From NCBI RefSeq assembly GCF_001544695.2, contig NZ_FCOM02000001.1, positions 614,205-678,204 of the forward strand: a stretch of 64,000 nt of DNA. The letters run 5' to 3'. Below the pieces are notes generated by a model. The model saw only the letters and a list, made by a program, of their open reading frames with translations. It did no database searches and was not told the DNA's origin. The stretch comes from Caballeronia arvi (GTDB taxonomy: Bacteria; Pseudomonadota; Gammaproteobacteria; Burkholderiales; Burkholderiaceae). Below are positions 1 to 7,105 of the stretch, piece after piece (positions within the stretch are counted from its first letter, which is position 1; each line of letters opens with the position of its first letter). The translations under genes were made by a program, and so were the position numbers.

Positions 1-132
1 TTCGCCGCGCCTTTCGCGCCGCCCCCGACAGTTAAGTCGCGTTTAATTCTCCGGGGACACACTCGCCTTGCGATCCGGCTCCTTTGCCGCCGTCCGCACC
101 GGACGGCCGAGCCCCAACGTGAGGAATGCGCC

Positions 133-405
133 ATGTCCGCCAACACCACCGCGCGTCGACGCCCTGCCAATCTCGCACCGACGCTGCGAAAGCAGTATGC
201 GCTCACCCTGCGCGAGTGCCGTCTTTCCCTGCCGGTCGAGCCACCGTGGGGACCGCCCTATCGAATGGTCGAATGGGTAATGAAGAACGATGCGCGCGTG
301 CAGCGCCGCGTCCTCCCCGCCGATTGCACCGCGTCCCAGATCGCCGACGCGTTGCGTTCCCACGTGCCGGGCCGCCGCTACGGTCCCTCCGACGACGACG
401 ATTGA
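133..405 (+). CDS. Hypothetical protein, 90 aa
   Basis: I do not recognise this protein. It is a short soluble protein with an Arg-rich N-terminus, a central stretch with several aromatic residues (PPWGPPYRMVEWVMK) and an acidic tail of four Asp. There is no signal peptide or membrane segment. The start is supported by GAGGA at 121-125, seven bases before the ATG. The overlapping minus-strand frame and the other plus-strand frames have Arg/Ala-rich compositions typical of shadow frames. It lies just upstream of a toxin-antitoxin pair that has its own promoter, so a functional link is not implied. Confidence 0.5.
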   Translation: MSANTTARRRPANLAPTLRKQYALTLRECRLSLPVEPPWGPPYRMVEWVMKNDARVQRRVLPADCTASQIADALRSHVPGRRYGPSDDDD

Positions 406-439
406 TCCGGCGCTGCGAGCACGAACGCGCATGACATGC

Positions 440-481
440 TTGCTTTAATCCAAATGTGGACTAATATACGGAACAAGTTCC
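440..481 (+). promoter_or_regulatory. Sigma-70 promoter and palindromic operator of the RES/Xre pair
   Basis: A -35-like TTGCTT (440-445) is separated by 16 bp from a good -10, TAATAT (462-467). Just downstream, at the expected transcription start, is a perfect 12-bp palindrome GGAAC-AA-GTTCC (470-481). A second small inverted repeat TCCA-N4-TGGA (449-460) sits in the spacer. The position suits autorepression by the antitoxin or the toxin-antitoxin complex, which is usual for such modules. The operator role is inferred. Confidence 0.55.
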
Positions 482-498
482 TTTGGAGACTTAACGAC

Positions 499-936
499 AT
501 GTCTAACGCCGCACGCGCCGCGCACGCATCGGCCGGCCATCCGGTGCCGCAGCCGGCGCTGGATTCGAGCGATCTGTCCGCCGCCGGCCTGCGCGCGTTC
601 TTCCGTATCACCCAGGATTGGGACCTTTCCACCGAAGACCAGATCACGCTGCTCGGTTCGCCGGGCCGGTCCACGTACTTCAAGTGGAAGCAGGAACCCG
701 CCTCCGCGCGGCTCACGCGTGACACCCTGGAGCGCCTCTCGCTGATTCTCGGCATCTACAAGGCGCTGCAAATCCTTCTGCCCGATCCCAAAGCCGCCGA
801 CACCTGGGTCCGCCGCCCCAACTCGGCGCCGCCCTTCGGCGGACGTCCGGCGCTCGATCGGCTGCTGGCGGGTAACATCAGCGACCTCGTCGCCGTGCGC
901 CAGTATCTCGACGCAATGCGAGGCGGCTGGGCGTGA
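499..936 (+). CDS. Xre/MbcA/ParS-type antitoxin (145 aa)
   Basis: This is the antitoxin of a type II RES/Xre toxin-antitoxin module. The N-terminal half (about residues 25-95) is a helix-turn-helix-like region with the segment LLGSPGRSTYFKWK. The C-terminal part carries the MbcA/ParS (DUF2384-like) toxin-binding signature: FGGRPALDRLLAGN followed by VRQYLDAMRGGW. In the family the N-terminal domain binds the operator and the C-terminal domain masks the NAD-binding site of the toxin. I start at ATG 499 because TTTGGAGA (483-490) lies in front. An in-frame extension to 436 would run through the promoter. The stop overlaps the next start by one base (TGATG), which implies translational coupling. 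Confidence 0.85.
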   Translation: MSNAARAAHASAGHPVPQPALDSSDLSAAGLRAFFRITQDWDLSTEDQITLLGSPGRSTYFKWKQEPASARLTRDTLERLSLILGIYKALQILLPDPKAADTWVRRPNSAPPFGGRPALDRLLAGNISDLVAVRQYLDAMRGGWA

Positions 937-1667
937 TGGGGATGGCATTCAGCAAGGACACATCGAACTGGCGCGAACAGTGGCCGCACGGTCTGCTCGA
1001 CTGGTCGCCCGCCTATCGCGTGATTCCCACGCGTTTTCCGGCCGTCAATCTCTTCGACCGCGTGGCGGCGCCGCAGGATTTCGAAGCGCTCTACGCGCTC
1101 GAAGCGATGACCAACGACCGCCTGCGCACCGAAGTCGGCGAACTGGATCTCGTGCCGCCCGACGAACGTTGCTTCGGGCCGGGCTGCGGGCCGATCATGG
1201 CCGCGTTCACGCATCTGAACCCGAACGGCAGCCGTTTCTCCGACGGCAGCTACGGCGTGTTCTATTGCGGCCGCGAGCGTCAGACGGCCATTGCGGAAAC
1301 GCGCTATCACGCCGGCCTCTTTCTCGCCGCGACGAACGAAGCGCCGCTGCGTCAGCAGATGCGTCTCTATACGGTGATGGCGCACGGCGAGGTGGTGGAT
1401 TTACGTGGCGATGCGATCGCGCAGGCGGGACTCGATCCGCGCATTTTCGCGCCGGACGACTACGGCCCGGGCAAGGCGCTCGGACGCGCGGTGCGCGCAG
1501 CGGGCGCGCCGGGCATCGTGTACCCGTCGGTGCGCGATCCGCAAGGCGACTGTCTCGCCGCACTGCGCACGACGATGCTGCGCGATTGCCGTCACGCCGC
1601 GTATCTCGAGTACAACTGGAACGGCGAGGCGATCGATTATGTGTTCGAGCTGAATCAGGTCGGCTGA
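936..1667 (+). CDS. RES-domain toxin, probable NAD+ phosphorylase (243 aa)
   Basis: RES-family toxin that in characterised members (MbcT, RES-Xre systems) degrades cellular NAD+, with phosphate or water as acceptor. The three name-giving residues can be placed: Arg100 (NGSRFSDG), Glu121 (QTAIAETRYH) and Ser198 (GIVYPSVRD). The aromatic YGVFYCG segment before Glu121 also fits the fold. At 243 aa it is of the longer RES subtype, with about 85 residues before the core. ATG 936 overlaps the antitoxin stop by one base; GTG 933 is the alternative start. It belongs to a two-gene operon with the upstream antitoxin. The exact reaction is inferred from the family. Confidence 0.85.
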   Translation: MGMAFSKDTSNWREQWPHGLLDWSPAYRVIPTRFPAVNLFDRVAAPQDFEALYALEAMTNDRLRTEVGELDLVPPDERCFGPGCGPIMAAFTHLNPNGSRFSDGSYGVFYCGRERQTAIAETRYHAGLFLAATNEAPLRQQMRLYTVMAHGEVVDLRGDAIAQAGLDPRIFAPDDYGPGKALGRAVRAAGAPGIVYPSVRDPQGDCLAALRTTMLRDCRHAAYLEYNWNGEAIDYVFELNQVG

Positions 1668-1704
1668 GCAGGCAAACGTTTCAATCGCTGATTTCAACCG
1701 CCGT

Positions 1705-3108
1705 TCAGCCGATCGCGACCGCCGTTTCCGTGCGCGTGCGCGCGAGCTTCTTCGACGCCGGGCGCGCGGCCTTTCCCGCCGGCTTCTTCGCGACGTGATC
1801 CAGTGCCTGAGCCGCCGCGCTCTTGCCGCTTCCCTTCAAGGCGCCCGCGCGCGCTTTGCGGCTCGATTCCGTGAGCAGCCTGGTGAGGCGCGCGTCGCTC
1901 GCCGCGGCGCTCTTGCGGTTCTTGCGCGCCGCCTCGCGTGTGCGCCGCTTCGCATCCTTTTCGAGGAAGATCGCCAGCGCGGCTTCGTCGGTCTTGAGGC
2001 CGTTGCGGCGCGACGCGGGCAGCGCTTGCGCGAGTTCACCCGCCTCGAACGCCTCGATCACGGCAGGATGCACATAGCATTTGCGGCACACCGCCGGCGT
2101 GTTGCGCAGCAGTTGCGCGACGTCCTTGATCGTGCAGACGATGTGCTTGCGCGCTTCCGTCACCGTCTCCCATTCGAGCTTCCTGAGCGCCGCGAGCGCG
2201 AACACGCTGCCCGCCCACGTCCGATAGTCCTTCGCCGTGAAATCCGCGCCGGTGATCTCGCGCAGATAATCGTTGATGTCGGACGAACTCACGGCATGCC
2301 GCTCGCCGTCCGCATCGAGATACTGGAACAGATCCTGGCCCGGCAGATCCATGCAGCGTTTGACGATGCGCGCGACCCGTGCGTCGCTCACGGCGACATC
2401 GTGCTCGATGCCGCTCTTGCCGCGGAATCGGAACCTCAGCGTTCCCGCCGATACCTTCAGATGACGTTTCCGGAGCGTTGTCAGCCCGTACGAGCGGTTT
2501 TCGCGCGCGTACTCTTCGCTGCCGACGCGGATCAACGTCGTGTCGAGAAGACGCACGACGGTGGCGAGCACCTTGTCGCGCGGCATGCCGTCGAGCGACA
2601 GATCGCGTGCGACGCGGGCACGCAGCTTCGGCAGCACCGCGGAAAACGCGAGCATGCGCTCGTACTTGTCGGCGTCGCGCGTTTCGCGCCATTTCGGGTG
2701 ATAGCGATACTGCTTGCGCCCGCGCGCATCGCGTCCGGTCGCCTGCAGATGGCCGCGCGGGTCGGGGCAAATCCACACCGCCGTGTAGGCGGGCGGAATC
2801 GCGAGCGCGTTGATGCGGCGAATCTCGGCTTCGTCGTCGATCCGCTTGCCCTGCGTGTTGAAGTACGCGAACGCGCCGTCGATCCACTCGCGCGTGTAGC
2901 CGCGCCGCGAATCGTCCATGTAGCGCAAGCCCGGCGGCAAGTCTTCGGGGCAACCTTGCGCGCCGCCTGCGACATTGTCGCCGGCCCCGCCGCCTGTCTC
3001 GCTGTCCTTTTCTGTTCTCGCCACGGTGCGCCTCGCCCGATCTGCTTTCGATCCGATGGCAAAGCATCGAGCAACGTGCGTGCCGGATGTTTCGGCACGC
3101 GCGGGCAC
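1705..3108 (-). CDS. DNA topoisomerase IB (467 aa)
   Basis: Poxvirus/eukaryote-like type IB topoisomerase, which relaxes supercoils through a transient 3'-phosphotyrosyl link and needs no ATP. The N-terminal domain (about 60-150) has YTREW and the IPPAYTAVWICPD region, typical of bacterial members. The catalytic domain (about 150-355) contains REITGADFTAKDYRTW with its active-site Arg/Lys context. Tyr345 in VCRKCYVHP is the expected nucleophile. After residue 370 the protein ends in a Lys/Arg/Ala-rich tail of about 95 residues, presumably for DNA contact. The first 60 residues are poorly constrained and the GTG start at 3108 is uncertain. It lies 9 bp after the phosphatase gene and is probably cotranscribed with it. 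Confidence 0.93.
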   Translation of the reverse strand: MPARAETSGTHVARCFAIGSKADRARRTVARTEKDSETGGGAGDNVAGGAQGCPEDLPPGLRYMDDSRRGYTREWIDGAFAYFNTQGKRIDDEAEIRRINALAIPPAYTAVWICPDPRGHLQATGRDARGRKQYRYHPKWRETRDADKYERMLAFSAVLPKLRARVARDLSLDGMPRDKVLATVVRLLDTTLIRVGSEEYARENRSYGLTTLRKRHLKVSAGTLRFRFRGKSGIEHDVAVSDARVARIVKRCMDLPGQDLFQYLDADGERHAVSSSDINDYLREITGADFTAKDYRTWAGSVFALAALRKLEWETVTEARKHIVCTIKDVAQLLRNTPAVCRKCYVHPAVIEAFEAGELAQALPASRRNGLKTDEAALAIFLEKDAKRRTREAARKNRKSAAASDARLTRLLTESSRKARAGALKGSGKSAAAQALDHVAKKPAGKAARPASKKLARTRTETAVAIG

Positions 3109-3117
3109 GGCGTCGGA

Positions 3118-3855
3118 TCAGGGCAGCGTGAGTGTCGCCGCGCCTTCCGATGCGGCCCAGCGCTCCTTGACGGACCAGCGCTCGTCGGTGCCGGCCTGGA
3201 CGATCGTGAGCCGCCCTTCCGGCGCGAACGCAGCCGTATCGATGAAAACCTGCGAGCCGATCTGCCTCACGGTCTTCATCGGCGTATGGCCGCAATAGGT
3301 GGTCGACAAGCCGATCTGCCGCGACGGGTCCGCGTGGCCGAGCGCGAGACCGCGGCCCCACAGGATCTGACTGCGCGCGTCCTCCGAGAATTCGGCGGCG
3401 TCGAGATCGGCGTCGCTGCCGAAGAACTCCGCGTGCAGCACGTTGAAGCGCCGCGCGCCCTCGCCGACGATGCGCACGAGCGGCAGCTTCTCGAGCCGCA
3501 CGGCGAGCGCGGCGAGCTCGTCGTCGGTGAGCATATCGGCCCAGATGCCGCCGATCGCGTACCACGACTGCCGCCGCATCGCGCCGGACGCGACCGACAT
3601 CAGCGCATCCTCGTGATTGCCGAGCACGGGATAGAACCACGGCTTGTCGATGAGATCGACCGCCGCGAGCGAATCCGCGCCGCGATCGACGAGATCGCCG
3701 ACGGAGAACAGACGATCCCGCTCCGCATCGAAGCCGATTTCGTGCAGCAGATAGCGCAGCGCATCGACGCAACCATGCAGATCGCCGACCACGAAGTCGC
3801 GGCCGATGTCATTGGCGGGATGCCTGCATACGATAGGAAAGGTAGGATCGTCCAT
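3118..3855 (-). CDS. Metallophosphatase, PP1-like/Ap4A hydrolase type (245 aa)
   Basis: Calcineurin-like metallophosphoesterase. The ordered metal-binding motifs are visible: GDLHG (24-28), GDLVDRG (53-59), GNHED (79-83) and a C-terminal GHTP. This arrangement is that of bacterial PrpA/PrpB-like protein phosphatases and ApaH-like symmetrical Ap4A hydrolases. Sequence alone does not decide between phosphoprotein and dinucleotide substrates. It has no signal peptide and is presumably cytoplasmic. It is the first gene of a minus-strand pair with topoisomerase IB. The upstream region (3856-4145) is shared with the divergent DUF1345 gene. Confidence 0.88.
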   Translation of the reverse strand: MDDPTFPIVCRHPANDIGRDFVVGDLHGCVDALRYLLHEIGFDAERDRLFSVGDLVDRGADSLAAVDLIDKPWFYPVLGNHEDALMSVASGAMRRQSWYAIGGIWADMLTDDELAALAVRLEKLPLVRIVGEGARRFNVLHAEFFGSDADLDAAEFSEDARSQILWGRGLALGHADPSRQIGLSTTYCGHTPMKTVRQIGSQVFIDTAAFAPEGRLTIVQAGTDERWSVKERWAASEGAATLTLP

Positions 3856-4145
3856 CCGTCGATGATAGCGCGGCTCAATGACAGAGTGTGCGGGCTAAAT
3901 CGCTTTTGCACGCGGTCGGAGAGCCGTACAAACACTCGTTACAGATGCGTTACCCGCACAATCGCCTCGTGAGTAAAAGCTGCTGATCGCGCGCGTGGAG
4001 ACACGCATTTTTTGCACGATCGCATACAGCCGCGCCGCCGAATGGCGGCATGAGCGTCGACATGCGCGCTCCTCAGCTTGCTGAAAGGCTGAACAGCAAT
4101 AATCGCGAGCATCGAGCGAGAGCCTCTCATGCGGACAAGAACGAA

Positions 4146-4802
4146 ATGAAGCATTTCCTCCCGCCCGTCCTGCGCAGCCGGCCGCGCGCCCTGATCGGCC
4201 TGCTGATTGGTTGCGTCGTCGCTGCCTTGGTTCCTGCGCACGTGCGGCCGACGGCGCGCGCGCTGATCGGCTGGGATGCGGCGGTGTGGCTCTATCTCGC
4301 GCTGATCTGGCTCAAGATGGCGACCGCGCGCCAGAGCGACGTGCAGGCGCTCGCCGAGCGCGAGGACGAAAACGCAGCGACCGTGCTGATGGTCGTGAGC
4401 GTCGCGGCGATCGCGAGCATCGTCGCGATCGTCGTCGAACTCTCGGCGGCGAAGAGTCTGGGTACGAGAGCCTTGCCGAACTATCTGCTGACCGCCGCGA
4501 CGATGCTCGGCGCCTGGTTCCTGATCCCGACGATGTTCACGCTGCACTACGCGCGGCACTACTATCAGTCGCCGGACAGCGCTCCCGCGCTCCGCTTTCC
4601 CGACAAACATCTGAAGCCCGATTACTGGGACTTCCTCTATTTCTCCTTCACGATCGCGGTCGCGTCGCAGACCGCCGATATCGCGCTCGGTTCGACGTCC
4701 GCGCGCCGCACCGCGCTCGCGCAAGCGGTGATGTCGTTCTTCTTCAATCTCGCCGTGCTCGGCCTCTCCATCAACATTGCCGCGAGCATGCTCGGCGGCT
4801 GA
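4146..4802 (+). CDS. DUF1345 family membrane protein (218 aa)
   Basis: Integral membrane protein of the DUF1345 family, of unknown function. About five hydrophobic segments are visible: near residues 14-30, 42-58, 75-100, 112-135 and the C-terminal [18 protein letters not shown]. The diagnostic C-terminal stretch [20 protein letters not shown] is present; in this family it resembles the pore region of small ion channels. I use ATG 4146, whose product begins [10 protein letters not shown] and places the first membrane helix close to the N-terminus. The frame is open back to 4050, but the added 32 residues are Arg/Asn/His-rich and unlikely to be translated. It is a single-gene unit, divergent from the phosphatase. 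Confidence 0.85.
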   Translation: MKHFLPPVLRSRPRALIGLLIGCVVAALVPAHVRPTARALIGWDAAVWLYLALIWLKMATARQSDVQALAEREDENAATVLMVVSVAAIASIVAIVVELSAAKSLGTRALPNYLLTAATMLGAWFLIPTMFTLHYARHYYQSPDSAPALRFPDKHLKPDYWDFLYFSFTIAVASQTADIALGSTSARRTALAQAVMSFFFNLAVLGLSINIAASMLGG

Positions 4803-4845
4803 AACGACGCTGTCACGCGCGCTCCATAAGCTCATGATTTACGCC

Positions 4846-4883
4846 GTGTAAAAACGCGGCGCGCGCCGCTGTCAGTTTTACAC
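4846..4883. repeat. Nested inverted repeat between the DUF1345 gene and glgA
   Basis: An outer inverted repeat GTGTAAAA (4846-4853) / TTTTACAC (4876-4883) encloses a self-complementary GC core, GCGGCGCGCGCCGC (4856-4869). It lies 44 bp after the DUF1345 stop and about 200 bp before glgA. It could be an operator or a bidirectional terminator. The four T in the right arm are followed by more sequence, not a long U tract, so termination is only a possibility. Confidence 0.4.
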
Positions 4884-5084
4884 GCGGCACGTCCGTGCCA
4901 TTTCGTGTTCGCACGCCGTCCCTTTCACGCCGTGCGAGGAAGTGAATGTGCTGCTGCGCACACATTTTGCGGCCAGTGGCACGTCGATTGCTGCAATGCG
5001 CCAGCCCATTCAGACGAAATCCCGATCAGCGCTCGCATGCGCGGTTTTCCGCCCGCGCGTTCCCGCCTCCACAGGAGCCTCATT

Positions 5085-6746
5085 TTGCCTTTGAACGTTT
5101 TGCTGGTCGCCTCCGAAGCCTTCCCGCTCGCCAAGACCGGCGGACTCGGCGATATGGTCAGCGCCTACGCCGTCGCGCTGCGCGAAGCCGGCGTCGATGC
5201 AACGATTCTGCTTCCCGCGTATCCGAATGCAGTCGCCCAGGCGGAAGGGCTGAGTAAGGTCGGCACGCTCAACGGCCTGCCCGGCGGCGATGCGACGCTG
5301 TTACGCGGCCGCATGCCCGGCACCGGCACGCCCGTGCTGCTGCTGCGCTGCGACGCGCTCTTTGCGCGCACCGGTCTGTATCAGGACGCGCAAGGCCGCG
5401 ACTATACGGACAACGCGATCCGCTTCGCGACGCTTTCGGCCGCCGCCGTCAGGATCGCGCAAGGCGTGCGCGGCGTGAAGAAGCCGGACATCGTTCATGC
5501 GCACGACTGGCATACGGGCCTCACGCCGCTCCTGATGAAGCATGCCGGCGTGCACGCGAAGAGCGTCTTCACGATCCACAATCTCGCATTCCAGGGCAAC
5601 TACGCGCTCTCGCTTGGTGCGTCGCTCGGCGTGCCCGAGAAGTGGCTCGTGCATGCGTTCAGCGATCCGAAGAGCATCGAATTCTATGGCGCGTTGAGTC
5701 TGATGAAAGCGGGCATCGTACACGCCGATCGCATCACGACCGTCTCCGAAACCTATGCGCGCGAAATCCTCACGCCGCGCTTCGGCCATCTGATGGAAGG
5801 CGTGCTGCAAAGTTGCGCCGACAAGCTGTCGGGCGTCGTCAACGGCATCGATGAATCGACGTGGAATCCCGCCGCCGATCCGCTCATCGAACGCAACTAT
5901 TCGTTCGACGACATGCGCGGCAAGCACGCCTGCAAGCGCGCGCTGCAACGACGATTCGGCCTGCCCGTCGATCCGTTCGCGCCGCTCATGGCGATCGGCA
6001 GCCGCATGACCGGGCAGAAGCTCGCCGATGTCGTGCTCGATGCGCTGCCGCGTCTGCTGCAAAAACATCCGCGCCTGCAACTGGCGGTGATCGGCAAGGG
6101 CGAAGGGTATATCGAGGCAGGCTTCAGGAAGCTCGCGCAGGCGTGGCCCGATCGCGTGGGCGTGCATATCGGCTATGACGAGCGCCGCGCGCATGCCCTG
6201 CACGCCGGCGCGGACATTCTTCTGCACGCGAGCCGCTTCGAGCCGTGCGGCCTCACGCAGATGTACGCGATGCGCTACGGCACGCTACCGGTCGCGTCGC
6301 GCGTGGGCGGCCTCGCCGATACCATCGTCGACGCGGCGCAAGATGCGGATCGTGTCGTCCATGACGTATTGCGTCCGTCGATGATGCTGCGCGACGGCAC
6401 GCACGACATGCCGATCCTGTCGAGGCCCGTGCGGCACGACGCGAGCGTGCCCACCGGCTTTCTCTTCGACGGCGAACGGATCGACGATATCGTCGACGCC
6501 GCGAGCCGTGCGATCGATGCGTACATGCGTCCGCAAGTCTGGCGCGCGCTGCAGCGCAACGCGATGTCATGCGACTTCGGATGGAACGAAGCGGTGACGA
6601 AGATGGTCGCACTGTACGTCGGCCTCACCGACGCGCGTCCGAGCCGCACCGCTCTGCGCGTGCGCCGCGTGCCCGACGTCATGCAGGCACCCATGCCGCT
6701 GCCCGCGCGCGGCCGGGATGCGCACACGCTTGTGCGCACTGCCTGA
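5085..6746 (+). CDS. glgA: Glycogen synthase GlgA (ADP-glucose type, 553 aa)
   Basis: GT5 starch/glycogen synthase, which adds glucose from ADP-glucose to alpha-1,4-glucan. The N-terminal ADP-glucose-binding KTGGL is at residues 17-21. HDWHTGL and the C-terminal SRFEPCGLTQMYAMRYG with its conserved Glu are present. The extent fits a two-domain GT-B enzyme, though it is longer than the usual 480-500 aa because of the C-terminal tail after about residue 520. The start is TTG 5085 (product MPLNVLLVASEAF), preceded by AGGAG at 5073-5077. Upstream in-frame codons would add a Cys/His-rich segment not seen in the family. No glgC lies nearby, so ADP-glucose must come from elsewhere. Confidence 0.93.
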   Translation: MPLNVLLVASEAFPLAKTGGLGDMVSAYAVALREAGVDATILLPAYPNAVAQAEGLSKVGTLNGLPGGDATLLRGRMPGTGTPVLLLRCDALFARTGLYQDAQGRDYTDNAIRFATLSAAAVRIAQGVRGVKKPDIVHAHDWHTGLTPLLMKHAGVHAKSVFTIHNLAFQGNYALSLGASLGVPEKWLVHAFSDPKSIEFYGALSLMKAGIVHADRITTVSETYAREILTPRFGHLMEGVLQSCADKLSGVVNGIDESTWNPAADPLIERNYSFDDMRGKHACKRALQRRFGLPVDPFAPLMAIGSRMTGQKLADVVLDALPRLLQKHPRLQLAVIGKGEGYIEAGFRKLAQAWPDRVGVHIGYDERRAHALHAGADILLHASRFEPCGLTQMYAMRYGTLPVASRVGGLADTIVDAAQDADRVVHDVLRPSMMLRDGTHDMPILSRPVRHDASVPTGFLFDGERIDDIVDAASRAIDAYMRPQVWRALQRNAMSCDFGWNEAVTKMVALYVGLTDARPSRTALRVRRVPDVMQAPMPLPARGRDAHTLVRTA

Positions 6747-7105
6747 GCATGACCGCCTCAGTTGCTCCATAGTATTGCCTTGATGAAGACGAGAGAGCCG
6801 GGCACTCGCCGGGCGCGGCACGTAACGTGCTGCCTCGCCCCGTGCGGCGCCCGAGGGAAATTCACTTGGGGACCGCGGCGCCCACCGGAGCGCGAAGCAG
6901 CGCTCGATGCACGGTGCATCGCGAAATGCGGCCAGGCAGGCGCCGATGATTCGAACGGCGCCCGGGTGTAATCTGAGTTCCGCCTGAAGTCCGCGCGTGC
7001 TCCCTCACGTGCGAACCGGCTCTTCAGCCAGTTTGGCCCGTGAGCGTGATCGCGATCGCTGCCCGCATCCCCGCCACCGCAGGACGACTCTGGAAAAGAC
7101 GAACG
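6747..7105. promoter_or_regulatory. glgA-glgE intergenic region with two perfect palindromes
   Basis: This 359-bp gap has no convincing gene. Two perfect palindromes stand out: GCACGT-A-ACGTGC (6818-6830) and CGATGCAC-G-GTGCATCG (6905-6921). The second is 17 bp with 8-bp half-sites, the size typical of a dimeric repressor operator (LacI/TetR/GntR classes). Both lie 185-290 bp upstream of the glgE start, in the place expected for the promoter of the glgE-treS-glgB operon. No clear -35/-10 pair was identified. The regulator is unknown. Confidence 0.45.

Noticed and set aside
4050..4145. N-terminal extension of the DUF1345 protein
   Set aside because: The 32 extra residues are polar and Arg/Asn-rich with no initiation signal. 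ATG 4146 gives a family-like start.
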